Assembly (NCBI GenBank): GCA_963763855.1
Contig: CAVXPU010000005.1
Coordinates: 2,728,001 to 2,792,000, forward strand
Origin: JAIBCC01 sp963763855
GTDB taxonomy: Bacteria > Acidobacteriota > Blastocatellia > Pyrinomonadales > Pyrinomonadaceae
Direction: 5' to 3'
DNA length: 64,000 bases
Made by a program: the position numbers and the translations under genes. The stretch's first letter is position 1. Every line of letters starts with the position of its first letter. Of this stretch, positions 33,810-41,212 are shown piece by piece. The notes beneath the pieces are model-generated. The model was not told the DNA's origin. It searched no databases and worked only from the letters and a program-made list of their open reading frames with translations.

Positions 33810-34424
33810 ATGAAAATGTTAAACCCCCTAAAACCGCAAGCACGGGTTGAAAACCTTGTGGTTCAGGAATTGTCTGATGAATTATTAGTTTATAACTTAC
33901 AAACAAACAAAGCCTTTAATCTTAATCATACTTCTGCTCTAATCTGGCAAAATTGCGATGGCAAAAAAGACATTAGCGAAATTGCGAAAACACTTGAAAA
34001 AACATTAAATCAAAATGTTCCGGACGAACTTGTTTGGTTGGCTCTTGATTCCCTTAAAAAAGAAGGTCTTGTCAACTATGATGAAACTTCTGATACAAAA
34101 GGCTTAAATAGACGCGAAGTCGTAAAACGTATTGGTTTTGCTTCGATGATTGCTTTGCCGATGATCAGTTCATTAGTTGCACCAAGTGCGGTTAATGCTC
34201 AATCAGGTGTTCCAGCTGCAATTTGTCAGATATGTATAAAAAAATCTGATGGATTGGCGGCTTGCACGCAGTGCTTGAATGCACTTGGCACTTGCTTTGA
34301 CAATGCCGGCTGCGGAGGCGGTCAGCTTCTAACCAATGTATCATGTGCCGCTTGTCATAGCGGTGCGGTTTCAGCGAGCTTAGGCATTCCATTTAATGGC
34401 ACGATTAGCTGGGTGGCAAGCTAA
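33810..34424 (+). CDS. PqqD-like domain protein with internal twin-arginine segment and Cys-rich tail
   Basis: The protein has 204 residues in three parts. Residues about 10-95 form a PqqD-like (RiPP recognition) domain: 'ENLVVQELSDELLVYNLQTN' and 'LNHTSALIWQNCDGKKDISE'. Residues about 103-135 are 'NRREVVKRIGFASMIALPMI' followed by 'APSAVNAQS', which looks like a twin-arginine-type signal placed internally. The rest holds ten Cys (C-x2-C, C-x2-C, C, C, C-x2-C-H). Fusions of this design occur in Acidobacteriota as far as I recall; whether they are modified peptides or exported redox proteins is unknown. The final CAACH also fits a heme-c motif. No radical-SAM or other maturase is in the window. 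Confidence 0.75.
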   Translation: MKMLNPLKPQARVENLVVQELSDELLVYNLQTNKAFNLNHTSALIWQNCDGKKDISEIAKTLEKTLNQNVPDELVWLALDSLKKEGLVNYDETSDTKGLNRREVVKRIGFASMIALPMISSLVAPSAVNAQSGVPAAICQICIKKSDGLAACTQCLNALGTCFDNAGCGGGQLLTNVSCAACHSGAVSASLGIPFNGTISWVAS

Positions 34425-34573
34425 ATTATTTTTGATTTTCGATTCCTATCAGCTGAAAAGCGGGATTCACTCTCGGGTGAAAAGCTTGGAAGTTTTCCAC
34501 ACGTAAAACGGAGGGAAGATGTATATTATCCGGTGTGTCTCTACGAATTCATAACGTGGAGGAGATTTTTGTT

Positions 34574-34738
34574 ATGAAACACAAGATAAAATTATGTTTG
34601 CTCTGTTTCACAAAAAATGAAGCGAAAACAAGGCTATGTTCGAAATGCGGTCAGGACTTTAAGAAGACTTCACGAAATACTTTTCGGCATTATATTAAAA
34701 CTCTATTAATGGAGAAACTTTACCCGAATAGAACATAG
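34574..34738 (+). CDS. Small zinc-ribbon protein
   Basis: This basic peptide of 54 residues has two CxxC pairs, 'LCLLCFTKNEAKTRLCSKCG', the hallmark of a zinc ribbon, followed by a Lys/Arg-rich tail. The ATG at 34574 is chosen because GGAGGAG lies about 10 nt upstream; an in-frame GTG at 34535 is less likely. It follows the PqqD-like gene by 150 bp and is followed by a terminator, so the two may form one unit. Function is unknown; nucleic-acid binding is possible. Confidence 0.6.
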   Translation: MKHKIKLCLLCFTKNEAKTRLCSKCGQDFKKTSRNTFRHYIKTLLMEKLYPNRT

Positions 34739-34771
34739 TAATTTCGAAATTCAATTTTCAATTTTTTTGCC

Positions 34772-34803
34772 AAGACGCAGGTTTCGACTTGCGTCTTTTT
34801 GTT
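34772..34803 (+). terminator. Rho-independent terminator
   Basis: AAGACGCA (34772-34779) pairs with TGCGTCTT (34790-34797) over a 10-nt loop and is followed by a T-rich run. Confidence 0.82.
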
Positions 34804-34904
34804 TTTTTTAGTAGTTATTAAAAGCCCTCCAAGTTAATTACCCCAATTTTTAGTTAATTTCTACCCTTTAATTTCAATTAAATATCCGTATGTCAATAAA
34901 AACG

Positions 34905-34959
34905 TTGACATCGTATTTCATTATTTTGTATGCTTATCATTGTTGTAAATATTACAACA
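34905..34959 (+). promoter_or_regulatory. Promoter with palindromic operator for the metzincin gene
   Basis: TTGACA (34905-34910), an 18-bp spacer and TATGCT (34929-34934) form a likely sigma-70 promoter. Starting 7 bp after the -10 is a perfect 8+8 palindrome, TGTTGTAA-ATA-TTACAACA (34941-34959), covering the expected start site. This is the usual place for a repressor operator. The regulator is not identified. Confidence 0.6.
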
Positions 34960-35042
34960 GCATTAAACATTCTTTTTTTGATTGCTTATCAATCGTATTT
35001 CCCCCTCCACAAAATTAAGATTTAGATATAAAGGAGAGTTTT

Positions 35043-35705
35043 ATGAGAATTAAAACTTGTTTTGCGGCACTAATCCTGTTGCCGTTAATTATGATTTCGT
35101 CCGCCGCCTCAATCCGAGCGGGTAATTATTTAGGTTATCGATGGGCAACACCACAAACTCCGTTTTCCATAACTTGGGGCAGTAACGTTAACTCGACCTG
35201 GTCGCCGCTCGTACAAACCGCTGCCGCGAACTGGTCGAAATCAAACTCGCTGGACGTAAAAATAGTTCCGGGAGCGACCTCGCCAACGCAATGTGCAATT
35301 ACAATCGGACGTGTAGAAGTATGCAACGCCAAATACGGTCAAACCGGTTGGTACGGTTTAACTCAATTTGCGATGTCAAACGGCTATATCGCCGGATCTT
35401 CGGTTAAACTCAACGATTCCTATAAAATGACGCGAGAATATAAAACAATGATCGCATGCCACGAAACGGGTCATACATTTGGACTCGACCATCAGGACAC
35501 AATGTTTGGTAATACCAATCTCGGAACTTGCTTAGATTACACAAATAATCCTCTGTCTAATCAACAGCCGAACGCACTTGATTACAACACTTTGACAGAA
35601 GTATATTCGGTAAATACCGCCTTCTCTACGCTTTCTACTTCAACCGCAATCCAATTAGCTTTGGTTGATCTTGAAATCTCCGCGAGGATGGGGAAGAAAG
35701 GTTAA
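35043..35705 (+). CDS. Secreted metzincin-type zinc metalloprotease (C-terminus probably frameshifted)
   Basis: The protein has 220 residues with a signal peptide (FAALILLPLIMISSAASIRA). The extended zinc motif HExxHxxGxxH is complete: 'HETGHTFGLDH' near residues 139-149. 'TCLDYTNN' about 25 residues later is in the position of the Met-turn, with Leu in place of Met. It resembles matrixin/astacin-like secreted proteases. KGAG-type ribosome binding (AAGGAGAG) precedes the ATG. The frame ends at 35705 with 'ISARMGKKG', but the neighbouring frame continues as protein for 49 codons, so the native enzyme is probably about 265 residues long. Confidence 0.83.
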   Translation: MRIKTCFAALILLPLIMISSAASIRAGNYLGYRWATPQTPFSITWGSNVNSTWSPLVQTAAANWSKSNSLDVKIVPGATSPTQCAITIGRVEVCNAKYGQTGWYGLTQFAMSNGYIAGSSVKLNDSYKMTREYKTMIACHETGHTFGLDHQDTMFGNTNLGTCLDYTNNPLSNQQPNALDYNTLTEVYSVNTAFSTLSTSTAIQLALVDLEISARMGKKG

Positions 35706-35838
35706 AGAATCTAAAGATAAAGGTGAAGCAATATTCGAAAGAGATTTGGGAAATGGCAGATCAATCATTACATTTGCTACTTTAGTTCCGGGCGAACAGC
35801 TCCGTGATGAAGATAAAAATCCCGAGCTTTCTTATTAA
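35689..35838 (+). other. Displaced C-terminal coding segment of the metzincin gene
   Basis: From 35689 the frame shifted by one base is open for 49 codons: 'WGRKVKESKDKGEAIFERDL', then 'GRSIITFATLVPGEQLRDED', ending at TAA 35836-35838. It joins smoothly to 'LEISAR' of the upstream frame if one A near 35688 (AGGATGG) is removed. No separate start site is present. Confidence 0.5.
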
Positions 35839-35886
35839 TCCAGATTAATCCAAAACTTTTCGCGATTAATCTAAACCAAAACTTTC

Positions 35887-35919
35887 AGACTCTGTTCAAT
35901 TTTGAGCAGGGTCTTTTTT
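35887..35919 (+). terminator. Rho-independent terminator after the metzincin gene
   Basis: AGACTCTG (35887-35894) pairs with CAGGGTCT (35907-35914), including one G-U, extended by a TTCA/TGAG inner pair, and is followed by TTTTTT. Confidence 0.75.
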
Positions 35920-35987
35920 CGTGTGAACTTCGTTTGGTTTAATCGAATTGGCAATGCGGTAGAAAAATGCGAAAATATGGGTTTGTT

Positions 35988-37244
35988 ATGAGCGATGAGA
36001 AAGAAACTATAACAATTCAAATTCCTGAATCATTTACTTTTGGTGATTATGCGGCGGAAGATATTGATAGGGTTTTGAGTTTCTTTGATTGGTCTTTGAA
36101 GGATAAACAGATACAAATTGATTTCAGCAATTATGATTGGAAGTCTTTTGGGGAAGAAAATTTAATATACTTATTCGCAACTTACCTTCATCTAAATGAA
36201 TCGCAGGTAGAAATCAATCTCCATCCTTACGGAAACTACAGTTTTAAAGGGCTTTTAGGAAATAATCCAAGTAGTTGGGAAAATGTGTTATCCCTACCTG
36301 CCGAAGATTTTTTGAAGTTGGGTTATCCACATATGCCGCTTACAATTATTACTGCTAAAGACCGTGAGTTCGCATTGGAATTTGGGATAAAATGTTTAGA
36401 TAAATATAACGCTGAATATGAAATGAGTATTCGTTCAATAGTCAATGAATTGCTCTACAACACACGTGAGCACTGCGGAATTGAGCAAAGTATCCCATCC
36501 TATCTGAAGTTTTCTTTGGATCAAGAAAAAAATGAACTTTTTATTACTGTTGCCGACATTGGAATTGGAATCAGAAAACATTTAAGGCAAACGTATCCAA
36601 ATTTATCAACGGATTCCGAGGCGATTTTACACTCAATAAAACCCCAAATTTCAGGAACATTCGGAAGACCAAAAACAGGCTACGAAACTAAGAATAACGC
36701 GGGTGTGGGTTTGTTTTTCTCAAGTAATATTGCTCAGAGATTGAACGCGGACATGTTTATTGTCTCGGGAAACGGCTTCGTCCACATTTCGCCGACTGAA
36801 ATTATCGCCAAAGAATTAGATAACCAATGGAAAGGAACGTTTGTTTATGTCAAAATGAAGCTTGGTTTAATCAAGGACTTAAATTTTCAAAAAATGCTTT
36901 CTGAAATTACAAAATCTATTCCAAAAGCCGATAAAGTTACGGAAGATAACAATTTATATATTAGCGTTAGAAATTATTTTGGAAAATATGCCGAAGATAA
37001 AGATTTGGCGAAAAAGATTCGTGACGAAAAATTGTTGCCTGCTTTAGCAGAGAATAAATCGTTGACGATTGATTTTGAAGAAATTTTATCGGCACCGCAC
37101 AGTTTGCTTAATGCGATGTTGGCGACACCGATTGAACGGCTTGGCTTGTCAGCTTACAAGAAAATTAAAGTGATTAATGCTGCTCCTGAAATCCGTGAAA
37201 CGCTAGATTTCATTTTTGACGACAACACGTCAAACGCTTCATAA
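35988..37244 (+). CDS. GHKL-type ATPase with C-terminal STAS-like DUF4325 domain
   Basis: The protein has 418 residues from ATG 35988 (an in-frame ATG at 35967 would add 7). The middle part contains histidine-kinase-like ATPase motifs: the N-box in 'SIRSIVNELLYNTREHCG', 'VADIGIGIRKHLR' (D-x-G-x-G) and 'ETKNNAGVGLFFSSNIAQRL' (G2). The C-terminal 95 residues ('YISVRNYFGKYAEDKDLAKK' ... 'SLTIDFEEILSAPHSLLNAM') match DUF4325, a STAS-like domain. There is no His phosphoacceptor domain, so it is not a classical kinase. The role is unknown; a signalling or anti-sigma-like switch is possible. It is coupled to meaB by a one-base overlap. Confidence 0.78.
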   Translation: MSDEKETITIQIPESFTFGDYAAEDIDRVLSFFDWSLKDKQIQIDFSNYDWKSFGEENLIYLFATYLHLNESQVEINLHPYGNYSFKGLLGNNPSSWENVLSLPAEDFLKLGYPHMPLTIITAKDREFALEFGIKCLDKYNAEYEMSIRSIVNELLYNTREHCGIEQSIPSYLKFSLDQEKNELFITVADIGIGIRKHLRQTYPNLSTDSEAILHSIKPQISGTFGRPKTGYETKNNAGVGLFFSSNIAQRLNADMFIVSGNGFVHISPTEIIAKELDNQWKGTFVYVKMKLGLIKDLNFQKMLSEITKSIPKADKVTEDNNLYISVRNYFGKYAEDKDLAKKIRDEKLLPALAENKSLTIDFEEILSAPHSLLNAMLATPIERLGLSAYKKIKVINAAPEIRETLDFIFDDNTSNAS

Positions 37245-38179
37245 TGACCAATTCCGAATTACTCGAAAAATTATTTGCCGGAAATCCTCGTGCAATTGCC
37301 CGTGCGATCACAAAGGTTGAAAACGGTGCGGATGATGCTTCGGCGATAATGAAGGAAGTTTTCCAAAAGACTGGAAATGCTTTGGTTATTGGAATTACGG
37401 GTTCGCCGGGTGCGGGAAAATCGAGTTTGGTTGATAAACTCGCCACCTTTTATATCGAGAAAAACGAACGGGTCGGAATTATCGCGGTTGATCCGTCTAG
37501 TCCGTTTTCGGGCGGGGCAATTTTGGGGGATAGAATTCGCATGTCAACACTCGGTTTGAACAAAAACGTTTTTATCCGTTCGATGGCGACACGCGGAAAT
37601 CTCGGTGGTTTATCGCGTGCAACGGTTGATGCAGTTTCGATTTTAGACGCGGCGGGATTTGATAAGATCATTGTGGAAACGGTCGGCGTTGGGCAAGATG
37701 AGGTTGAGATCGTTAAAACTGCTGATGTTTCCGTGGTCGTTCTAGTTCCCGGAATGGGCGATGATATTCAGGCGATAAAAGCCGGAATCATGGAAATTGG
37801 TGACGTTTTTGTCATCAATAAATCCGACCGCGAAGGTGTATTGCGAACCGAAAAAGAGCTTGAAAATTTATTGACATTGGCGATGCGTCCTGATTTTTGG
37901 AATCCCCCGATTATTAAAACCATCGCCACGGAAAGTAAAGGCATCGAAGACCTTAGCATCGCGATTTCTAGCTATTACGACTTCCAAAAGAAAGGCGAAG
38001 CAAGCGTGGAACGCCGCCAACAAATCGCAAAATGGCGTCTGCTAGAGCTCATTCGAGAGAAACTTCTGTCTGATTTACTGAGCAAGAATGGGACAGCGGA
38101 TAAATTGGACAAGCTCGCGTTGGAAATTGCCGAGAAAAAGACTAATCCGTATTCAGCCGTTGAGGAAATTTTGAAATGA
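37244..38179 (+). CDS. meaB: MeaB/ArgK-family GTPase, methylmalonyl-CoA mutase chaperone
   Basis: This G3E-family GTPase of 311 residues guards and reloads the B12 cofactor of methylmalonyl-CoA mutase. The P-loop is 'GITGSPGAGKSSLVDKL', followed by 'VDPSSPFSGGAILGDRIRM', 'FIRSMATRGNLGGLSRAT', 'IVETVGVGQDEVEI' and the NKxD base motif 'VINKSDREG'. It overlaps DUF4325-ATPase upstream and methylmalonyl-CoA epimerase downstream by one and four nt, forming a tight unit for propionyl-CoA breakdown. The mutase itself is not in the window. Confidence 0.95.
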   Translation: MTNSELLEKLFAGNPRAIARAITKVENGADDASAIMKEVFQKTGNALVIGITGSPGAGKSSLVDKLATFYIEKNERVGIIAVDPSSPFSGGAILGDRIRMSTLGLNKNVFIRSMATRGNLGGLSRATVDAVSILDAAGFDKIIVETVGVGQDEVEIVKTADVSVVVLVPGMGDDIQAIKAGIMEIGDVFVINKSDREGVLRTEKELENLLTLAMRPDFWNPPIIKTIATESKGIEDLSIAISSYYDFQKKGEASVERRQQIAKWRLLELIREKLLSDLLSKNGTADKLDKLALEIAEKKTNPYSAVEEILK

Positions 38180-38577
38180 AAATAGATCATCTCGGCATTG
38201 CCACCAAATCAATTGAAGAATCGTTAAAATTCTGGCAAGATTCGCTCGGACTCGAAAATGTTCATTCTGAAATTGTGGAAGATCAAAAAGTACGCGTGGC
38301 GATGTTGCCAATTGGCGAAAGCCGTGTAGAATTGCTTGAGCCGACTTCGGATGATTCGCCGATTAGTAAATTTTTGGAAAAACGCGGCGGCGGAATTCAT
38401 CATATTGCGATTGAAGTTGAAGATATTGAGGTGTCTTTGGCGAAACTAAAAGCTGAAGGTGCTCGTTTAATAGATGAAACTCCGCGAATTGGAGCGGAAG
38501 GATGCCTTATTGCATTCGTCCACCCGGCAACAACGGGCGGCGTTTTATTAGAGTTGACCCAAAAGATTAAGAAGTAG
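38176..38577 (+). CDS. mce: Methylmalonyl-CoA epimerase
   Basis: This VOC-fold protein of 133 residues interconverts (R)- and (S)-methylmalonyl-CoA. Metal ligands are recognisable: His in 'KIDHLGIA' at the N-terminus, His in 'GGGIHHIAIEVEDIE' near residue 75, and Glu in 'GGVLLELTQ' near the end. The ATGA overlap with meaB supports a shared role in the propionate pathway. Length is typical for the family. Confidence 0.94.
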   Translation: MKIDHLGIATKSIEESLKFWQDSLGLENVHSEIVEDQKVRVAMLPIGESRVELLEPTSDDSPISKFLEKRGGGIHHIAIEVEDIEVSLAKLKAEGARLIDETPRIGAEGCLIAFVHPATTGGVLLELTQKIKK

Positions 38578-38605
38578 TTTTATTAAAAAGTGAGGATTTA
38601 AGACC

Positions 38606-39982
38606 TTGAATACTGTAGGAAAAGCATCAATTATAGGTTTATTAATTTTAGCCAGCGTCATCGGACTGGTATTTTGGAAAGTTAAAGTGGGCGGACACGG
38701 TTCGGATGGTTTAACAAAACTTTCGAAGCAAGACATGGAGACAATCTTCAAAGATGCTCCGCCACAAGCTCTCAAACGATTGGCAGAAGATCCCGAATTG
38801 AGAAAAAAACAAGTAGAGCAAATCAAGCAGTTTTTGGCTATTGCACAAGAAGCCAGAGCAACCGGATTTGCCGATACTCCTGAAATCAAAAAGGAACTTG
38901 AAGAAATTCGGATGACGATTACCGCAATCACATACGATAAAGAAAAGAATAAAGATAAGGAAAATCTGCCACCATTTTCTTCGATTACCAAAGAGCAAGT
39001 TGATGCTTATTTTCAAAAAGATGGCAACACTGAAAAATTCGATAAGTTGATCAAAGAACAGATCGAAAAGGCTAAAAAGGATAAAAAGATTCCGGAAGAT
39101 TTTGAGCCGCAGCCAGAGCAAATAGAGCAGGCGAAAGAGCCATATGCGAAGGTTCGTATCTTTGACGAACAAGCAAAAGCCGAATGGTCAACGCTTAGCG
39201 AAGAATACAAATCCAAAACGGACTTGCAGATCAAACTCCAGCAGGCACAATACTTAGAGCAAAAATATTCAGCTGAAGTTATTGCCAAAAAGATTGCTAC
39301 TACAGACGAAGAACTTAATAAATATTTAGCCGAACATCCTGAAGAAGCTAAAATCCTGACCGATAAGAAAGCAAAAGCTGACGAAGTTTTGAAGCGTGCG
39401 GTAGCCGGCGAAGATTTTGGCAAGCTTGCTGAAGAATTTACCGAAGATCCGGGCAGCAAAAAAGACGGCGGACTTTATAAAGATGTAACCAAAGGTGCGA
39501 TGGTGCCGGAATTTGAAAAAACTGCTTTGTCGCTCGAACCCGGACAAGTTGCACAAACGGTAATTGAGTCTAAATTTGGATATCACATCATCAAACTTGA
39601 GCGAAAAGGCGTTACGAAAGATAAAGACGGTAAAGAATCTGAAACTTACGACGCTCGTCATATTCTGATCTCCATGATGGCTGAAAACAAACCTGATCCG
39701 ACGAATCCGATGTCGCAAATGGCTCAGCCAATGCCTTTGAAGGAGAAAATCAAAGCCGATATCGAAAAGGAAAAAGAGAAGAAACTTATTGATGAAATCG
39801 TCGCTAGAAATCATATCGAAGTGGCTGAAGATTTTGAGCTCAAAGTTCCGGAAGGTGCGGATCAGCCGCAAACGCCTCCGGGAATGCCGCAATTGAGTCA
39901 GGAGCAAATGGAGCAATTGCAAAAACAAATGAAGGAAGCTCAGGAGAAATCAAAATCTGCACCTAAAAAAGATGGCAAGTAA
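38606..39982 (+). CDS. Periplasmic parvulin-type peptidyl-prolyl isomerase (PpiC/SurA-like)
   Basis: The protein has 458 residues and begins at a TTG with AGGA about 9 nt upstream. One N-terminal hydrophobic segment (ASIIGLLILASVIGLVFW) anchors or exports it. A charged helical chaperone part follows, then a rotamase domain around residues 235-335: 'KADEVLKRAVAGEDFGKLAE', 'EDPGSKKDGGLYKDVTKGAM', 'QTVIESKFGYHIIKLE'. The tail is Gln/Pro/Lys-rich. It helps fold envelope proteins. The next gene starts in the TAATG overlap. Confidence 0.9.
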   Translation: MNTVGKASIIGLLILASVIGLVFWKVKVGGHGSDGLTKLSKQDMETIFKDAPPQALKRLAEDPELRKKQVEQIKQFLAIAQEARATGFADTPEIKKELEEIRMTITAITYDKEKNKDKENLPPFSSITKEQVDAYFQKDGNTEKFDKLIKEQIEKAKKDKKIPEDFEPQPEQIEQAKEPYAKVRIFDEQAKAEWSTLSEEYKSKTDLQIKLQQAQYLEQKYSAEVIAKKIATTDEELNKYLAEHPEEAKILTDKKAKADEVLKRAVAGEDFGKLAEEFTEDPGSKKDGGLYKDVTKGAMVPEFEKTALSLEPGQVAQTVIESKFGYHIIKLERKGVTKDKDGKESETYDARHILISMMAENKPDPTNPMSQMAQPMPLKEKIKADIEKEKEKKLIDEIVARNHIEVAEDFELKVPEGADQPQTPPGMPQLSQEQMEQLQKQMKEAQEKSKSAPKKDGK

Positions 39983-40842
39983 TGTTTTTAGGCGATTATA
40001 GAATAGAAATAATTCCCGATACGGAATTCAGATTAGACGGAGGGGCGATGTTTGGAGTCGTCCCTCGCGTCGTTTGGGAGCGTGTTTCTCCGCCAGATGA
40101 ACTTAATCGTATTCGTATGAATATGAACTGTTTGTTCATCGAAACTGCAACCGAACGAATTTTGATCGAAACAGGAATCGGCGAAAAATGGTCGGAAAAA
40201 CATATAAAAATGTATGGAATTTTCCGCGAAAAACCTCTCGCTCAAACGCTTTTTGAAAAAACGGGTTACAAACCTGAAGATATTACAATCGTCGTAAACA
40301 CCCATCTGCATTTCGACCATGCGGGTGGAAATACTAAGAAAAGTGAGCAGTTAGCGGTGAGCGGTGAGCCGCTAGAAATCGTGCCACAGTTCCCGAACGC
40401 CAGATATTTCGTCTCAAAATCCGAATTCGAACAAGCTGAGAATCCACACGAACGCCACCGTGCGAGTTATTTACGTGAAAATTGGGCGTGTTTAATTGAG
40501 ACAGGACAGCTTGAATTAAAGCCCGATAATTACGAAGTTGTTGAAGGATTAACGATGGAAACGGTTCGGGGTCATTCTGAAACAATGCAATGTGTTCGGT
40601 TAAATCGCGGCGGTCAAACGCTTTACAGTTTTGCAGATCTAATCCCAACCCGTCATCATCTTCCGCTTGCTTGGGTAATGGGTTACGATTTGTATCCGGT
40701 TGAAACTCTGGAAGCAAAGAAAAGACTGCTTCCGCAAGCACTCAGAGATAATTGGTTGTGTCTCTTTTACCATGATTTGGATTCGCCACTTTGCCGTTTG
40801 GTCGAAATTGATGGAAAATTGAAGGCAGTAAGTTATCTCTGA
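39982..40842 (+). CDS. MBL-fold metallo-hydrolase
   Basis: The protein has 286 residues. The zinc motif HxHxDH is complete as 'THLHFDHAGGN' (His108, His110, Asp112, His113). Further ligands are likely in 'VRGHSETMQ' and 'FADLIPTRHHLPLAW', and the protein ends near 'LCLFYHDLDSPLCRL'. The family includes lactonases, glyoxalase II and phosphodiesterases; the substrate is unknown. Directly after the metal site the peptide 'KKSEQLAVSGEPLE' is encoded by a short tandem repeat and looks inserted. It overlaps the parvulin gene by one nt. Confidence 0.9.
   Translation: MFLGDYRIEIIPDTEFRLDGGAMFGVVPRVVWERVSPPDELNRIRMNMNCLFIETATERILIETGIGEKWSEKHIKMYGIFREKPLAQTLFEKTGYKPEDITIVVNTHLHFDHAGGNTKKSEQLAVSGEPLEIVPQFPNARYFVSKSEFEQAENPHERHRASYLRENWACLIETGQLELKPDNYEVVEGLTMETVRGHSETMQCVRLNRGGQTLYSFADLIPTRHHLPLAWVMGYDLYPVETLEAKKRLLPQALRDNWLCLFYHDLDSPLCRLVEIDGKLKAVSYL
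40342..40369. repeat. GTGAGC-type tandem repeat inside the MBL gene
   Basis: AGTGAGCAGTTAGCGGTGAG continues into another CGGTGAGC: four imperfect heptamer units in frame. It is translated as Ser-Glu-Gln-Leu-Ala-Val-Ser-Gly-Glu-Pro next to the zinc site. Confidence 0.6.
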
Positions 40843-40843
40843 A

Positions 40844-41146
40844 ATGAGTGAAAAGCCCATTTACCAATCAATACCTGAATTCACTAAAGCTGAAATGAAA
40901 CAAGCGATTAGTGAAAATGACCCTGATAAATTAAGGTTTGTTCCGTTGTTTGCCTCGTTATATTACGAAGATAGAGATTTTGCTGCGAAAGTTTGTATTG
41001 AACTTGCCGAACACCCGAATTTTAACATTCGCGGTCTTGCGATTGAAAGTTTTGAACATATTGCTAGAATTGACGGAAAACTAGATAAAAAAATTGTAAA
41101 ACCTATAATTGAAAAAGGATTATTAGACGAAAATGAGTTTGTATGA
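40844..41146 (+). CDS. HEAT-like helical protein, probably cut short by an in-frame TGA
   Basis: The protein has 100 residues as written: helical repeats such as 'DRDFAAKVCIELAEHPNFNI' and 'RGLAIESFEHIARIDGKLDK' resemble HEAT-repeat proteins. At 41144-41146 the frame meets TGA, but the same frame then continues as sensible protein, 'MKADDTKDGLEHFLKWKFSK', to TAA at 41207-41209. The full product would have 121 residues with an unknown residue at the TGA (Arg or Trp would fit; not an obvious Cys site). It starts 1 nt after the MBL stop and ends just before mtnP. Function is unknown. Confidence 0.65.
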   Translation: MSEKPIYQSIPEFTKAEMKQAISENDPDKLRFVPLFASLYYEDRDFAAKVCIELAEHPNFNIRGLAIESFEHIARIDGKLDKKIVKPIIEKGLLDENEFV

Positions 41147-41212
41147 ATGAAAGCAGACGACACAAAAGACGGATTAGAACATTTTTTGAAGTGGAAATTT
41201 AGTAAGTAATTT

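Noticed and set aside
34358..34372. CAACH as a single c-type heme site in the PqqD-like protein
   Set aside because: One motif in a Cys-rich tail is weak evidence and the other Cys spacing does not fit a cytochrome.
38548..39928. Long antisense frames opposite the parvulin gene
   Set aside because: They follow the codon pattern of the real plus-strand gene and show no family motifs or ribosome-binding sites.
41144..41146. TGA in the HEAT-like gene as a selenocysteine codon
   Set aside because: The position is not a redox-active Cys site and no SECIS-like stem was apparent.
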